Below, one piece after another: positions 7,862 to 14,494 of a stretch of 16,385 bases of DNA (position 1 is its first letter; each line of letters begins with the position of its first letter). The position numbers were made by a program, and so were the translations under genes. Location: assembly GCA_016218905.1 (NCBI GenBank), contig JACRCS010000489.1, positions 1-16,385 of the forward strand, in the 5' to 3' direction. The notes under the pieces were generated by a model. That model was not told where the DNA came from and did not search any database. It saw only the letters and a list, made by a program, of their open reading frames with translations. This DNA comes from Deltaproteobacteria bacterium (lineage in GTDB: Bacteria; Desulfobacterota_C; Deferrisomatia; Deferrisomatales; JACRMM01).

Positions 7862-8973
7862 TCGTAGGCATTCTCAAGGAAATGATGCAGGAGGAGAACA
7901 GAGTCGCCATGACGCCCGCCGGCGTTGAAATCATGCGGCAACACGGTCATGAGGTGCTTATTGAAAAGGCGGCTGGCCTGGGCAGCGGTTTTGCGGATGA
8001 GGACTACCGCGCGCTTGGAGGAGAAGTTGTTGATACGCCCGTCGAAGTCTACGAGCGGGCGGAAATGGCCATGCACGTCAAGGAGCCTATGCCGTCTGAG
8101 TACCCACTCATCCGGAAGGGTCAAATCGTCTTTACGTACCTGCATTTGGCAGCAGCTGAGGATCTGACGAGAGCTCTTGTTCAAAGCGGCTCCGTCGGCA
8201 TTGCGTATGAAACGATCCAGAAGGATGACGGCTCCCTGCCCTTGCTTACCCCCATGAGCGAGGTCGCTGGGCGAATGGCCATTCAACAGGGAGCGAAGTA
8301 CCTGGAACGTGCCCTGGGGGGATCTGGAGTTCTTCTTGGCGGTGTTCCGGGGGTTCCCGCGGGGACCGTGGTAATCCTAGGCGGGGGCGTGGTGGGAACA
8401 AACGCGGCCAAGATGGCGTGCGGGCTCGGTGCAAAGGTCTACTTGCTGGACATGAACCTCGATCGCCTTCGATACCTCAGCGATGTCATGCCCGCGAATT
8501 GCTTTCCGACGATGGGCAGCCCCGCGACCGTCAGAAAGCTCCTGAGCGAAGCGGACCTGGTCGTTGGCGCTGTTCTCTTGCCTGGCGCCAAGGCGCCAAG
8601 GGTGGTTACGCGTGACATGCTACGGACCATGAAGCCAGGATCCGTGATTGTCGATGTAGCCATCGACCAAGGAGGCTGCATCGAAACCTCGCAGGCGACC
8701 ACCCATTCCAACCCGACTTACACAGTTGAGGGCGTTATTCATTACTGTGTTGCTAACATGCCCGGAGCCGTGCCGATGACTTCGACGTTGGCACTTACGA
8801 ACGCGACGCTTCCATACGCGCTCGAGATCGCCAACAAAGGCTGGAGGCGCGCTTTCAAAGAGAATCGGCAAATCAGGCGAGGCGCAAACATAGTGCATGG
8901 GAAGGTAACCCATCGAGGTGTTGCGGAGGCTTTCGGTTTGGAAGCTACACCCATCGAAAGTATGGTCTGCTGA
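7858..8973 (+). CDS. ald: alanine dehydrogenase
   Basis: The 371-residue protein has the usual length, and key residues fall at family positions: R15, K75 and H96 (substrate binding and catalysis) and D270 (in IVDVAIDQGG). The NAD-binding glycine motif GGGVVG spans 175-180 and D198 ends the second strand. The enzyme interconverts L-alanine + NAD+ + water with pyruvate + ammonium + NADH. The start overlaps the iorB stop (ATGA) and has AGGAG at 7846-7850. As last gene of the Isf-FrhB-IorAB operon it could drain alanine formed when pyruvate accepts amino groups from aromatic amino acids, giving the 2-oxoacid for IorAB; no aminotransferase gene is in the window, so this is inference. Codon use is visibly less GC-rich at third positions than in frhB-like, iorA and iorB, suggesting a different history. 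Confidence 0.95.
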   Translation: MIVGILKEMMQEENRVAMTPAGVEIMRQHGHEVLIEKAAGLGSGFADEDYRALGGEVVDTPVEVYERAEMAMHVKEPMPSEYPLIRKGQIVFTYLHLAAAEDLTRALVQSGSVGIAYETIQKDDGSLPLLTPMSEVAGRMAIQQGAKYLERALGGSGVLLGGVPGVPAGTVVILGGGVVGTNAAKMACGLGAKVYLLDMNLDRLRYLSDVMPANCFPTMGSPATVRKLLSEADLVVGAVLLPGAKAPRVVTRDMLRTMKPGSVIVDVAIDQGGCIETSQATTHSNPTYTVEGVIHYCVANMPGAVPMTSTLALTNATLPYALEIANKGWRRAFKENRQIRRGANIVHGKVTHRGVAEAFGLEATPIESMVC

Positions 8974-8988
8974 CCTGCGCTTCTGCCC

Positions 8989-9020
8989 TGCCCCGTCGGT
9001 TCTGGCTGGTACACGGGGCA
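8989..9020. terminator. hairpin between convergent genes, possible bidirectional terminator
   Basis: TGCCCCGT (8989-8996) and ACGGGGCA (9013-9020) form a perfect 8-bp GC-rich stem with a 16-nt loop. It lies in the 55-bp gap between ald (ends 8973) and the convergent regulator gene (ends 9029). There is no T-run on either side, so termination efficiency is uncertain, but position and symmetry fit a shared terminator. Confidence 0.5.
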
Positions 9021-9028
9021 TTGAACGA

Positions 9029-10276
9029 TCAGCCGCTCGAGGAGAAGGTCAGGCTGGAGACGTCGCGAAGAGGTATCCGGACCGTACCAAGCGCCGTTTC
9101 GCCGGAGACGACGACTTCCCCCCGGACCTGCAGGTCCGCGGTTCCACCGTCTTTCAGCCTCACCTCGGCGATGCACGTCGAGTCGGACTCCCGGACCGCG
9201 ATGGAGTCGACTCTCGCGGGGTCCAGTTCGATCGCAGCCCGGCCGAGAGACCCTCGGATGTGTGGCTCCTTGTCGAAGAGAACGTTTCGAAGCTCCGTGG
9301 CCGTCCCATCCACGTCGACCAGTCTTCCTGAGCAGCCCCCGGCTCCTGCTTCGTTGTCCGTCGGGCGCGGCCCGTTCCGAAGGGCGCTCTCGAGCCACGC
9401 TTGCACGAATTCGGCCACCTCCCGAGGGGTGTAGCGGTCGTCGAGCGTTGCCCGGTAGCACACATAGTCGGCCGACCCGAGCAGCGCGTAGACCGCGAGT
9501 TCTTCGTCGACGCGTCTCGCGCTTCCTTCTTTGAGGGCTCCTTTCAGGTCCGTCCGTAGCGGTCCGATCATCGCATCATAGGCCGACCTGGCGCGCTTGC
9601 TTATCTCCGGATCGGCAGAGCCTGAAGCCGTCCGTACAAGATTCATAATGCCGGCGAACCTTCTGTATTGTTTCTGAAAACCGGCGAACCTTGCTTGAGC
9701 CCGTTTAAAGAAGTCCTGGCTTGTGCGAATGACCTCCATGAGCTCCGCCGAAGGAACAATGAATCCTCCCAAGCTGGTTAAGCACTCCGACAGCAAATCT
9801 TCTTTGTTGCGAAAATAGAGGTAGAATGTCCCTTTGCCCATGTTCAGGGAGTCGGTAATATCGGCGATCCGGACCCTTTCGTATCCAATCTGATTGAACA
9901 GCTCGATCGCCTTGTCAATGATGAGCTGTCGTTTCTCCTGGCTCTCTTCCGTGCGCACCGGCGTCTCATTCGAGGGCTCATCTTCGCGGGTGCGATCCGC
10001 TGATGGCCGCAGCTCCGCGGGGACCGGCTCATCGGTTCTGAGCGCATCGGAGATTTGGTCGATGGTCAGGCCGTCCTCTTCGCGAAGCCGCCGAATCTCC
10101 TGAAGCCCCTCCAGGTGACGCTGAGAGTAGAGGAAGAGGCTGAGCCCGACCTTCTGGGGCGGCGGAAGAAGGCCTTTGCGCACGTAGTTGTGGATCGTCG
10201 ACTTGCTGACACCCGCAGCCTCGGCGAGCCGCGCGATCTTCATCCCGGTCGCCGGGGCCGGAGACCTTCCTCTCAT
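9029..10276 (-). CDS. MerR-TetR hybrid transcriptional regulator with C-terminal beta-rich domain
   Basis: Starting at the ATG at 10276 (MRGRSPAPATG), the protein has 415 residues in three parts. Residues 13-81 form a MerR-type winged helix (KIARLAEAAGVSKSTIHNY, then a KGLLPPP wing and an IRRLREEDG segment). A polar linker follows (82-113). Residues 114-162 are a TetR helix-turn-helix (ITDSLNMGKGTFYLYFRNKE) with an all-helical ligand core to about 300. Residues 317-412 are an extra domain with alternating short strands (AEVRLKDGGTADLQVRG, GTVRIPLRDVSSLTF) that I cannot name. Typical TetR regulators have about 200 residues. The frame is open 61 codons further upstream, but the predicted minus-strand promoter (10336-10364) lies inside that extension, favouring the shorter start. 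No strong Shine-Dalgarno is present (GGAG is far upstream). It is divergent from the acyl-CoA operon, and an acyl-CoA-responsive repressor role is inferred. Confidence 0.85.
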   Translation of the reverse strand: MRGRSPAPATGMKIARLAEAAGVSKSTIHNYVRKGLLPPPQKVGLSLFLYSQRHLEGLQEIRRLREEDGLTIDQISDALRTDEPVPAELRPSADRTREDEPSNETPVRTEESQEKRQLIIDKAIELFNQIGYERVRIADITDSLNMGKGTFYLYFRNKEDLLSECLTSLGGFIVPSAELMEVIRTSQDFFKRAQARFAGFQKQYRRFAGIMNLVRTASGSADPEISKRARSAYDAMIGPLRTDLKGALKEGSARRVDEELAVYALLGSADYVCYRATLDDRYTPREVAEFVQAWLESALRNGPRPTDNEAGAGGCSGRLVDVDGTATELRNVLFDKEPHIRGSLGRAAIELDPARVDSIAVRESDSTCIAEVRLKDGGTADLQVRGEVVVSGETALGTVRIPLRDVSSLTFSSSG

Positions 10277-10317
10277 CTCGTCCACTTGCTTCTCCACCAA
10301 CGCGTTTACGCACCCAT

Positions 10318-10327
10318 ACCGATCGGT
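10318..10327. promoter_or_regulatory. palindrome at predicted start of regulator transcript, possible autoregulatory operator
   Basis: ACCGATCGGT is a perfect 10-bp palindrome located a few bases downstream of the predicted -10 box of the regulator's promoter. Read on the minus strand it is preceded by TG, giving TGACCGATCGGT, which resembles half-sites of TetR-type operators. Its position would allow repression of the regulator's own transcription. Confidence 0.35.
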
Positions 10328-10335
10328 CACATTGC

Positions 10336-10364
10336 ACTCTACTAGCTTGAAGCGTGCATTGCAA
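10336..10364 (-). promoter_or_regulatory. predicted sigma70-type promoter for the MerR-TetR regulator
   Basis: On the minus strand TTGCAA (10364-10359) and TAGAGT (10341-10336) are separated by 17 bases, each matching four of six consensus positions. The leader to the ATG at 10276 would be about 50 nt. This is a sequence match only. Confidence 0.4.
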
Positions 10365-10423
10365 GTCCCCTCCCGGAAGCGGGGCGGCCCCAGGAGAACC
10401 CCAGACCGGAGGTGCCGGCGCAA

Positions 10424-10440
10424 GGGCCGGCGTCCGGCCC
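10424..10440. repeat. perfect 7-bp GC hairpin in the divergent intergenic region
   Basis: GGGCCGG (10424-10430), loop CGT, CCGGCCC (10434-10440). A GCCGGC copy at 10414-10419 just upstream could pair alternatively. It lies upstream of both predicted promoters and has no obvious role. Confidence 0.35.
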
Positions 10441-10506
10441 TGCGATAGATGGCGGGCAAACGCTATGTTGAGGGGCGTGCAGGATTCGTGACCCTGAAAC
10501 CACTTA

Positions 10507-10516
10507 TCGTATACGA
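10507..10516. promoter_or_regulatory. perfect 10-bp palindrome upstream of the acyl-CoA operon promoter
   Basis: TCGTATACGA is AT-centred within GC-rich surroundings, about 60 bp before the predicted -35 box. It is a plausible protein-binding site, perhaps for an activator or for one of the two DNA-binding domains of the divergent regulator. No second copy was noticed. Confidence 0.3.
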
Positions 10517-10575
10517 CTTAGCGGCCCGCCAAGAACCGGGGATGGGTCGGCGCCAAAAAAAGTTTTATCTGGCCC

Positions 10576-10605
10576 TTGACAGGTGGCCCCGGGCCCCTGT
10601 AGTGT
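10576..10605 (+). promoter_or_regulatory. predicted sigma70-type promoter of the acyl-CoA operon
   Basis: A consensus -35 box TTGACA (10576-10581) is followed after 18 bases by TAGTGT (10600-10605). Transcription would start near 10612, inside the palindrome at 10613-10628. An A-rich run (AAAAAAAG) lies just upstream and could act as an UP-like element. The leader to the ATG at 10686 would be about 75 nt. Confidence 0.55.
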
Positions 10606-10612
10606 GATTCGT

Positions 10613-10628
10613 GACTGACACGTCAGTC
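10613..10628. promoter_or_regulatory. TetR-type operator at the acyl-CoA operon start site
   Basis: GACTGAC-AC-GTCAGTC is a 16-bp palindrome with perfect 7-bp arms and a 2-bp centre, a geometry common for TetR-family operators. It overlaps the predicted transcription start, so binding would block initiation. The divergent MerR-TetR regulator is the obvious candidate ligand-responsive repressor. The start at 10611 of the longest frame for the ligase falls in this operator and is therefore rejected. Confidence 0.55.
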
Positions 10629-10685
10629 CTGGAACGCGTTCAAGGTGGTCCGGGGCAGCCTTGCCGCAGCGAAGGAGGAGGCGCG

Positions 10686-12230
10686 ATGTACACGCTGGGC
10701 GACATCCCTCGGAAGGGCCTTCGGATCCATGGGAACAGGGAAGCCGTGGTGTTCGAAGGTGTTCGGCTCTCCTATCGCCGCTTCGACGAGCGGGTCAACC
10801 GGCTGGCGAACGCTCTCCTCGCCTTCGGGCTTTCGCGGGGGGACCGCGTCGCAGTTCTCGCGGAGAACACGCACAAGTACCTCGAGGTTTACTTTGCGGC
10901 GGCCAAAGCGGGGCTCGTCACGACTCCCCTCAACTTCCGCCTGTCCGAAGGGGAGTTGCTTCACATCTTGAGGGACTCGGAAGCGAAGGCGCTCCTGGTC
11001 GGCGAGGGGTACGAAGCCGTCGCGTCGAGTCTTCGAACCGAGGCAGGGGTCCCGCGGGTGTGGGTCGGCCTGGATAAGCCCTTCGACGGCGTCTTCTACG
11101 AGGACCTGCTGGCGAGGGCCTCGGACGAAGACCCGAGGGTGGCGGTGGACGAAAACGAGCTCGCCATCCTCATGTACACGGGGGGAACCACCGGAGCCCC
11201 GAAGGGCGTCATGCTGTCCCACCGAAACCTCTTAGCGGTGGGCTTTTCCTGTGCCCAGCAGTGCCAGTTCACGGCCTCCGACGCGACCTGCATGGTCCTG
11301 CCTTTGTTCCACATCGCCTTTTGGCCCGCCCTCTCCCACCTCCTCGTCGGTGGCAAGGTCGTCGTGGTTCGTAGGCCGGACCTGGGGGCGATTCTGGCCG
11401 CCATCGAGGAAGAGCGCTGCACGCACGTGAACGCGGTGCCCACCCTCTACGGCTGGCTCATCAACCACCCCGACCTCGGTCGCTACGACCTCTCCAGCTT
11501 GCGGCTGATGACCTACGCCGGAAGCCCCATGCCGGAGCAGGTGCTGAGGAACTGCATCCAGAAGTTCGGGAACATCCTCGCCCAGGCCTACGGCTTGACC
11601 GAGGCGTCCGGCGTCACGGTTCTGACGCCGGAAGACCACGTCCTCGAAGGGCCGCGCGCCAGACAGTTGAGGAGCGCCGGCAAAGAGATGGTCGTCGTCG
11701 AAATGCGGATCGTCGATGACGAAGGCCTTCCGCTCGGGCCCGGCCAGGTGGGAGAAGTGACCGTCCGGGGCACAAACGTCATGATGGGATACTGGAAGAA
11801 CCCCGAGCTGACGGCCTCGCGGCTGAAAGATGGGTGGCTCCACACCGGCGACGTGGGCTACGTGGACGAAGAGGGCTTCCTCTACCTGGTCGAACGCAAG
11901 GCCGACATGATCGTGACCGGCGGGGAGAACGTCTATCCCACCGAAACGGAGAACGTTCTCTTTCAACATCCGTCCGTCTTGGAGTGCACGGTAACCTCGG
12001 CGCCCGATTCCAAGTGGGGTGAGCGGGTGCAGGCGGCCGTGGTCCTGAAGCCGGGATGTACGGCCGGCGAAGAAGAGCTGATCGCGTTCTGCAAGGAGAG
12101 GCTCGCCGGCTACAAGTGCCCCAAGCGCATCGAGTTCTGGGAAGGCCTTCCGAAGACCTCGGTAGGCAAGGTCCTCCGCAGGGACGTGAAGGCGAAGTTC
12201 TGGGAGGGTTCGGACCGGCGGATCGGGTAG
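10686..12230 (+). CDS. acyl-CoA ligase (AMP-forming, FadD-like)
   Basis: The 514-residue protein starts at the ATG at 10686 behind AAGGAGG (10672-10678). All core motifs of the ANL superfamily are present. These are the phosphate loop YTGGTTGAPKGV (164-175), the adenine motif YGLTE (302-306), the ribose-binding aspartate in LHTGDVG (D389), the hinge region ERKADMIVTGGENVYP (403-418), and the catalytic lysine near the C-terminus in PKTSVGK (K495). It would activate a carboxylic acid with ATP and CoA to acyl-CoA, AMP and pyrophosphate. Length and motif spacing fit medium- or long-chain and aryl acid ligases; chain specificity cannot be read. As first gene of the operon with an SDR and an acyl-CoA dehydrogenase it likely performs the entry step of a beta-oxidation-like pathway. 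There is no signal peptide, so it is cytoplasmic. Confidence 0.93.
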   Translation: MYTLGDIPRKGLRIHGNREAVVFEGVRLSYRRFDERVNRLANALLAFGLSRGDRVAVLAENTHKYLEVYFAAAKAGLVTTPLNFRLSEGELLHILRDSEAKALLVGEGYEAVASSLRTEAGVPRVWVGLDKPFDGVFYEDLLARASDEDPRVAVDENELAILMYTGGTTGAPKGVMLSHRNLLAVGFSCAQQCQFTASDATCMVLPLFHIAFWPALSHLLVGGKVVVVRRPDLGAILAAIEEERCTHVNAVPTLYGWLINHPDLGRYDLSSLRLMTYAGSPMPEQVLRNCIQKFGNILAQAYGLTEASGVTVLTPEDHVLEGPRARQLRSAGKEMVVVEMRIVDDEGLPLGPGQVGEVTVRGTNVMMGYWKNPELTASRLKDGWLHTGDVGYVDEEGFLYLVERKADMIVTGGENVYPTETENVLFQHPSVLECTVTSAPDSKWGERVQAAVVLKPGCTAGEEELIAFCKERLAGYKCPKRIEFWEGLPKTSVGKVLRRDVKAKFWEGSDRRIG

Positions 12231-12352
12231 GACAAGCAGGCGCGATGGCGGCAGGTCCTCGGGTTCGTGCCAGGGAATGGGACGACGGTAGCCGGGGAGC
12301 AGTACCCGGCGAGTGGCCCCGGCGGAAATGCCTCTTCCAGAAAGGAATGGTC

Positions 12353-13111
12353 ATGGGTCAGCTGCAGGACAAGGTCGTGCTCGTCACCGGAGCGGCGTCG
12401 GGAATCGGGAGGGCGTGCTCCCTGGTGTTCGCCCGAGAAGGAGCGAAGGTCGTCGTTTCGGATCTCGACGTGGAGGGAGGACTCGCGACGGCGGCCTCCA
12501 TCCGGGACAGGGGAGGGGAGGCGCTCTTCGTGCGGGCGGACGTGATCCGAGGGGAGGAAGTCGAGATCCTCGTGGACCAGGCCGTCGGCACGTACGGACG
12601 CCTCGACGGGGCACTGAACGGCGCGGGCATCCTGGGCGGCTCCTTCAACATCATGGATTGGGATGAAGAGGACTGGGACCGCGTCATCGACGTGAACCTC
12701 AAGTCCGTCTGGCTCTGCATGAAGCACGAGTTCCGCCACATGGCGACCCGCGGCAGGGGCGCGATCGTCAACGTCGCATCGACCGCGGGGCTCGTCGCGT
12801 CGCTGCGGAGCGCGGCCTATTGTGCCGCGAAGCACGCCGTGATCGGACTGACGAAGGCGACAGCCGCCGCGTATGGCCGAACCGGAATCCGCATCAACGC
12901 CCTGTGCCCGGGGATCACCGACACCCCGATGATGCAGGCCGGTGAGGCGCTTCGGAACCAGAGCCTCGAATATCTCAAGATGGCCGTGCCGGCTGCCCGC
13001 ATGGCGGCACCCGAAGAACAGGCGGAGGCGGCCCTGTGGCTTCTCTCCGACGCGGCCTCGTACGTCGTGGGCCACAGCCTGACCGTCGATGGCGGCCTGG
13101 TCGTGATCTAG
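12353..13111 (+). CDS. SDR-family NAD(P)-dependent dehydrogenase
   Basis: Using the ATG at 12353, six bases after AAAGGA (12341-12346), gives 252 residues, normal for classical SDRs. An in-frame ATG at 12347 touches the Shine-Dalgarno and is less likely. Visible are the cofactor motif TGAASGIG (12-19), N89-G-A-G, structural N115, and the catalytic S143, Y156 and K160 (YCAAK). The acidic residue D37 after the second strand (SDLD) points to NAD(H) over NADP(H). Candidate reactions are oxidation of a 3-hydroxyacyl-CoA or of a cyclic alcohol. It follows the ligase gene after 122 bp and is probably co-transcribed. The FabG-like C-terminus DGGLVVI is complete. The substrate is unknown. Confidence 0.92.
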   Translation: MGQLQDKVVLVTGAASGIGRACSLVFAREGAKVVVSDLDVEGGLATAASIRDRGGEALFVRADVIRGEEVEILVDQAVGTYGRLDGALNGAGILGGSFNIMDWDEEDWDRVIDVNLKSVWLCMKHEFRHMATRGRGAIVNVASTAGLVASLRSAAYCAAKHAVIGLTKATAAAYGRTGIRINALCPGITDTPMMQAGEALRNQSLEYLKMAVPAARMAAPEEQAEAALWLLSDAASYVVGHSLTVDGGLVVI

Positions 13112-13149
13112 CCAGTTCCGTACCACCCGAACCTGGCAGGAGCACCGAA

Positions 13150-13251
13150 ATGTCCGTCGACCGAGGGACCAGCCAGTCGTACGCCCACCTTCTGGGTGAG
13201 CGCCTTCGTGGAGAAGAGAAAGCCCGAGTTCAAAGGAAGATAAGAGCATAG
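13150..13251 (+). CDS. possible small protein of 33 residues
   Basis: A short frame begins with ATG at 13150, seven bases after CAGGAG (13137-13142), and ends with TAG at 13249-13251. The product is highly charged and basic toward the end (about MSVDRGTSQSYAHLLGERL then GEEKARVQRKIRA), with no membrane segment. It fits between the SDR (38 bp upstream) and the acyl-CoA dehydrogenase (40 bp downstream), and its stop overlaps the first base pairs of the palindromic repeat at 13248. I recognise no family. It may be a real small protein, a leader peptide or a decayed gene end; the good ribosome binding site is the main support. Confidence 0.35.
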   Translation: MSVDRGTSQSYAHLLGERLRGEEKARVQRKIRA

Positions 13252-13276
13252 GTCCTATACGTCCTATAGGTCCTAT
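13248..13276. repeat. two copies of an 11-bp palindrome with 9-bp periodic repeats
   Basis: ATAGGTCCTAT occurs at 13248-13258 and again at 13266-13276, separated by ACGTCCT. GTCCTAT therefore recurs three times at a 9-bp period (13252, 13261, 13270). The block lies just before the ribosome binding site (GAGGAG, 13280-13285) of the acyl-CoA dehydrogenase gene. It is AT-richer than its surroundings. Three units are too short for a CRISPR array. It may be a protein-binding site or an RNA element. Confidence 0.6.
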
Positions 13277-13291
13277 CACGAGGAGCCAACC

Positions 13292-14452
13292 ATGAACTAC
13301 GAATTCACCGAAGAACAGAAGCTCATCCGAGATAGCTACCGGAAGTTCTGCCAGCAGGAGTTTCCGCCTGAGTACGTGCGCTGGCTGGACGAGAACGCGA
13401 CGTTCCTGCCGGAAGACAAGTACCGAAAGCTCGCGGACCTCGGCACCATGGGCATCTGCATCCCCCAGGAGTACGGGGGGATGGGCCTCGGCCACGTGGA
13501 GCAGTGCATCATCATAGAGGAGATCGCCACGGCCGGCGTCGCCGTCGGCTTCGCCGCCGGCATCTCCGAGGGCTTCGGCGGCCGCCCGATCATGGGCTTG
13601 GGGTCTGAGGAGCAGAAGCCGCGCCACCTCCCCCGAATCGCCCGCGGCGAAGAGAAGTGGGCGTTGGCCATGACCGAGCCCGGCGGAGGAACGGACATCC
13701 TCGGCGCGATCAAGACCACGGCCGTGAGGGACGGCGACCACTACGTCGTGAACGGCTCGAAGATGTGGATCTCCGCCGCGCACGTCGCGGACTACCTGAC
13801 GACCCTCGTCATCACGAACAAGGAGGCGGAGCGCAAGAAGGGGCTCTCGGTCCTGATCGTCGACGCGAAGAGCCCGGGGGTCACCATCCGGCCCATTCCC
13901 AAGGTGGGCATACACGGGTGCGGGGTAAACGAGATCTTCTTCGACGACGTGCGAGTCCCGGTCGAAAACCTCCTCGGCAAGGAAGACAAGGGCTGGTACG
14001 GGCTCCTCAGCGTCCTGAACCCGGAGCGCATGGGCACGTCCATCTTCTCGCTCGCCATCGCCCAGTCCGCCTTCCGCTACGCCCTGCAGTACGCCCAGGA
14101 GAGGAAGGCCTTCGGCAAGACCATCGGGTCCTTCCAGATCCTCCAGCACTACCTCGCCGACATCGCGGTCGAGATCGAAAACGCCCGAAACCTCATCTAC
14201 AAGTGCGCCTGGCTCGCCGACAGCGGCAAGCCTTACGACGTGGAGGCCTGCATGGCGAAGCTCGTCTCGTGCCGGGCGTCCGAACTCGCCGCCCGCTACG
14301 GGATGGAGATCATGGGCGGCTACGGCTTCGCCATGGAGTACGACATGCAGCGCCACTTCCGCGACTACAAACAGATGATGTTCTCCCCCATCTCCGACGA
14401 GATGGCCAAGAACTACATCGCGGAGAGCTTCGGGCTGCCCAGAAGCTTCTAA
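13292..14452 (+). CDS. acyl-CoA dehydrogenase
   Basis: The 386-residue protein has the usual family length and starts at 13292 after GAGGAG. It has the N-terminal helical domain, the FAD/substrate segment WALAMTEPGGGTD (123-135) with the following VNGSKMWIS (153-161), QERKAFGK from about 269, and GGYGFAMEYDMQRHFRDYK (342-360). The position of the catalytic glutamate in medium-chain enzymes (IYEGT motif after RDxK) holds P366. A glutamate on the G helix, E245 in LNPERM, aligns with the base used by isovaleryl-CoA and long-chain enzymes. It would oxidise an acyl-CoA to the 2,3-enoyl-CoA and pass electrons to ETF. It is the last gene of the ligase-SDR-ACAD group. Specificity is unknown; a branched or bulky acyl group is a guess from the active-site type. 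Confidence 0.93.
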   Translation: MNYEFTEEQKLIRDSYRKFCQQEFPPEYVRWLDENATFLPEDKYRKLADLGTMGICIPQEYGGMGLGHVEQCIIIEEIATAGVAVGFAAGISEGFGGRPIMGLGSEEQKPRHLPRIARGEEKWALAMTEPGGGTDILGAIKTTAVRDGDHYVVNGSKMWISAAHVADYLTTLVITNKEAERKKGLSVLIVDAKSPGVTIRPIPKVGIHGCGVNEIFFDDVRVPVENLLGKEDKGWYGLLSVLNPERMGTSIFSLAIAQSAFRYALQYAQERKAFGKTIGSFQILQHYLADIAVEIENARNLIYKCAWLADSGKPYDVEACMAKLVSCRASELAARYGMEIMGGYGFAMEYDMQRHFRDYKQMMFSPISDEMAKNYIAESFGLPRSF

Positions 14453-14494
14453 ACAGACGAGCCGTATAGCGCCGGGCAACCGGCAGTGGACGAC

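Noticed and set aside
10277..10459. N-terminal extension of the regulator by 61 codons
   Set aside because: The frame stays open, but the extension is Arg-rich without domain character, and the predicted promoter of the gene lies within it; the ATG at 10276 leaves the MerR domain complete.
10611..10685. GTG start at 10611 for the acyl-CoA ligase
   Set aside because: It falls on the predicted transcription start and operator and has no ribosome binding site; ATG 10686 has a strong one and matches the family N-terminus.
13248..13280. CRISPR-like array
   Set aside because: Repeat units are 7-11 bp with spacers too short, there are only two to three units, and no cas genes are present.
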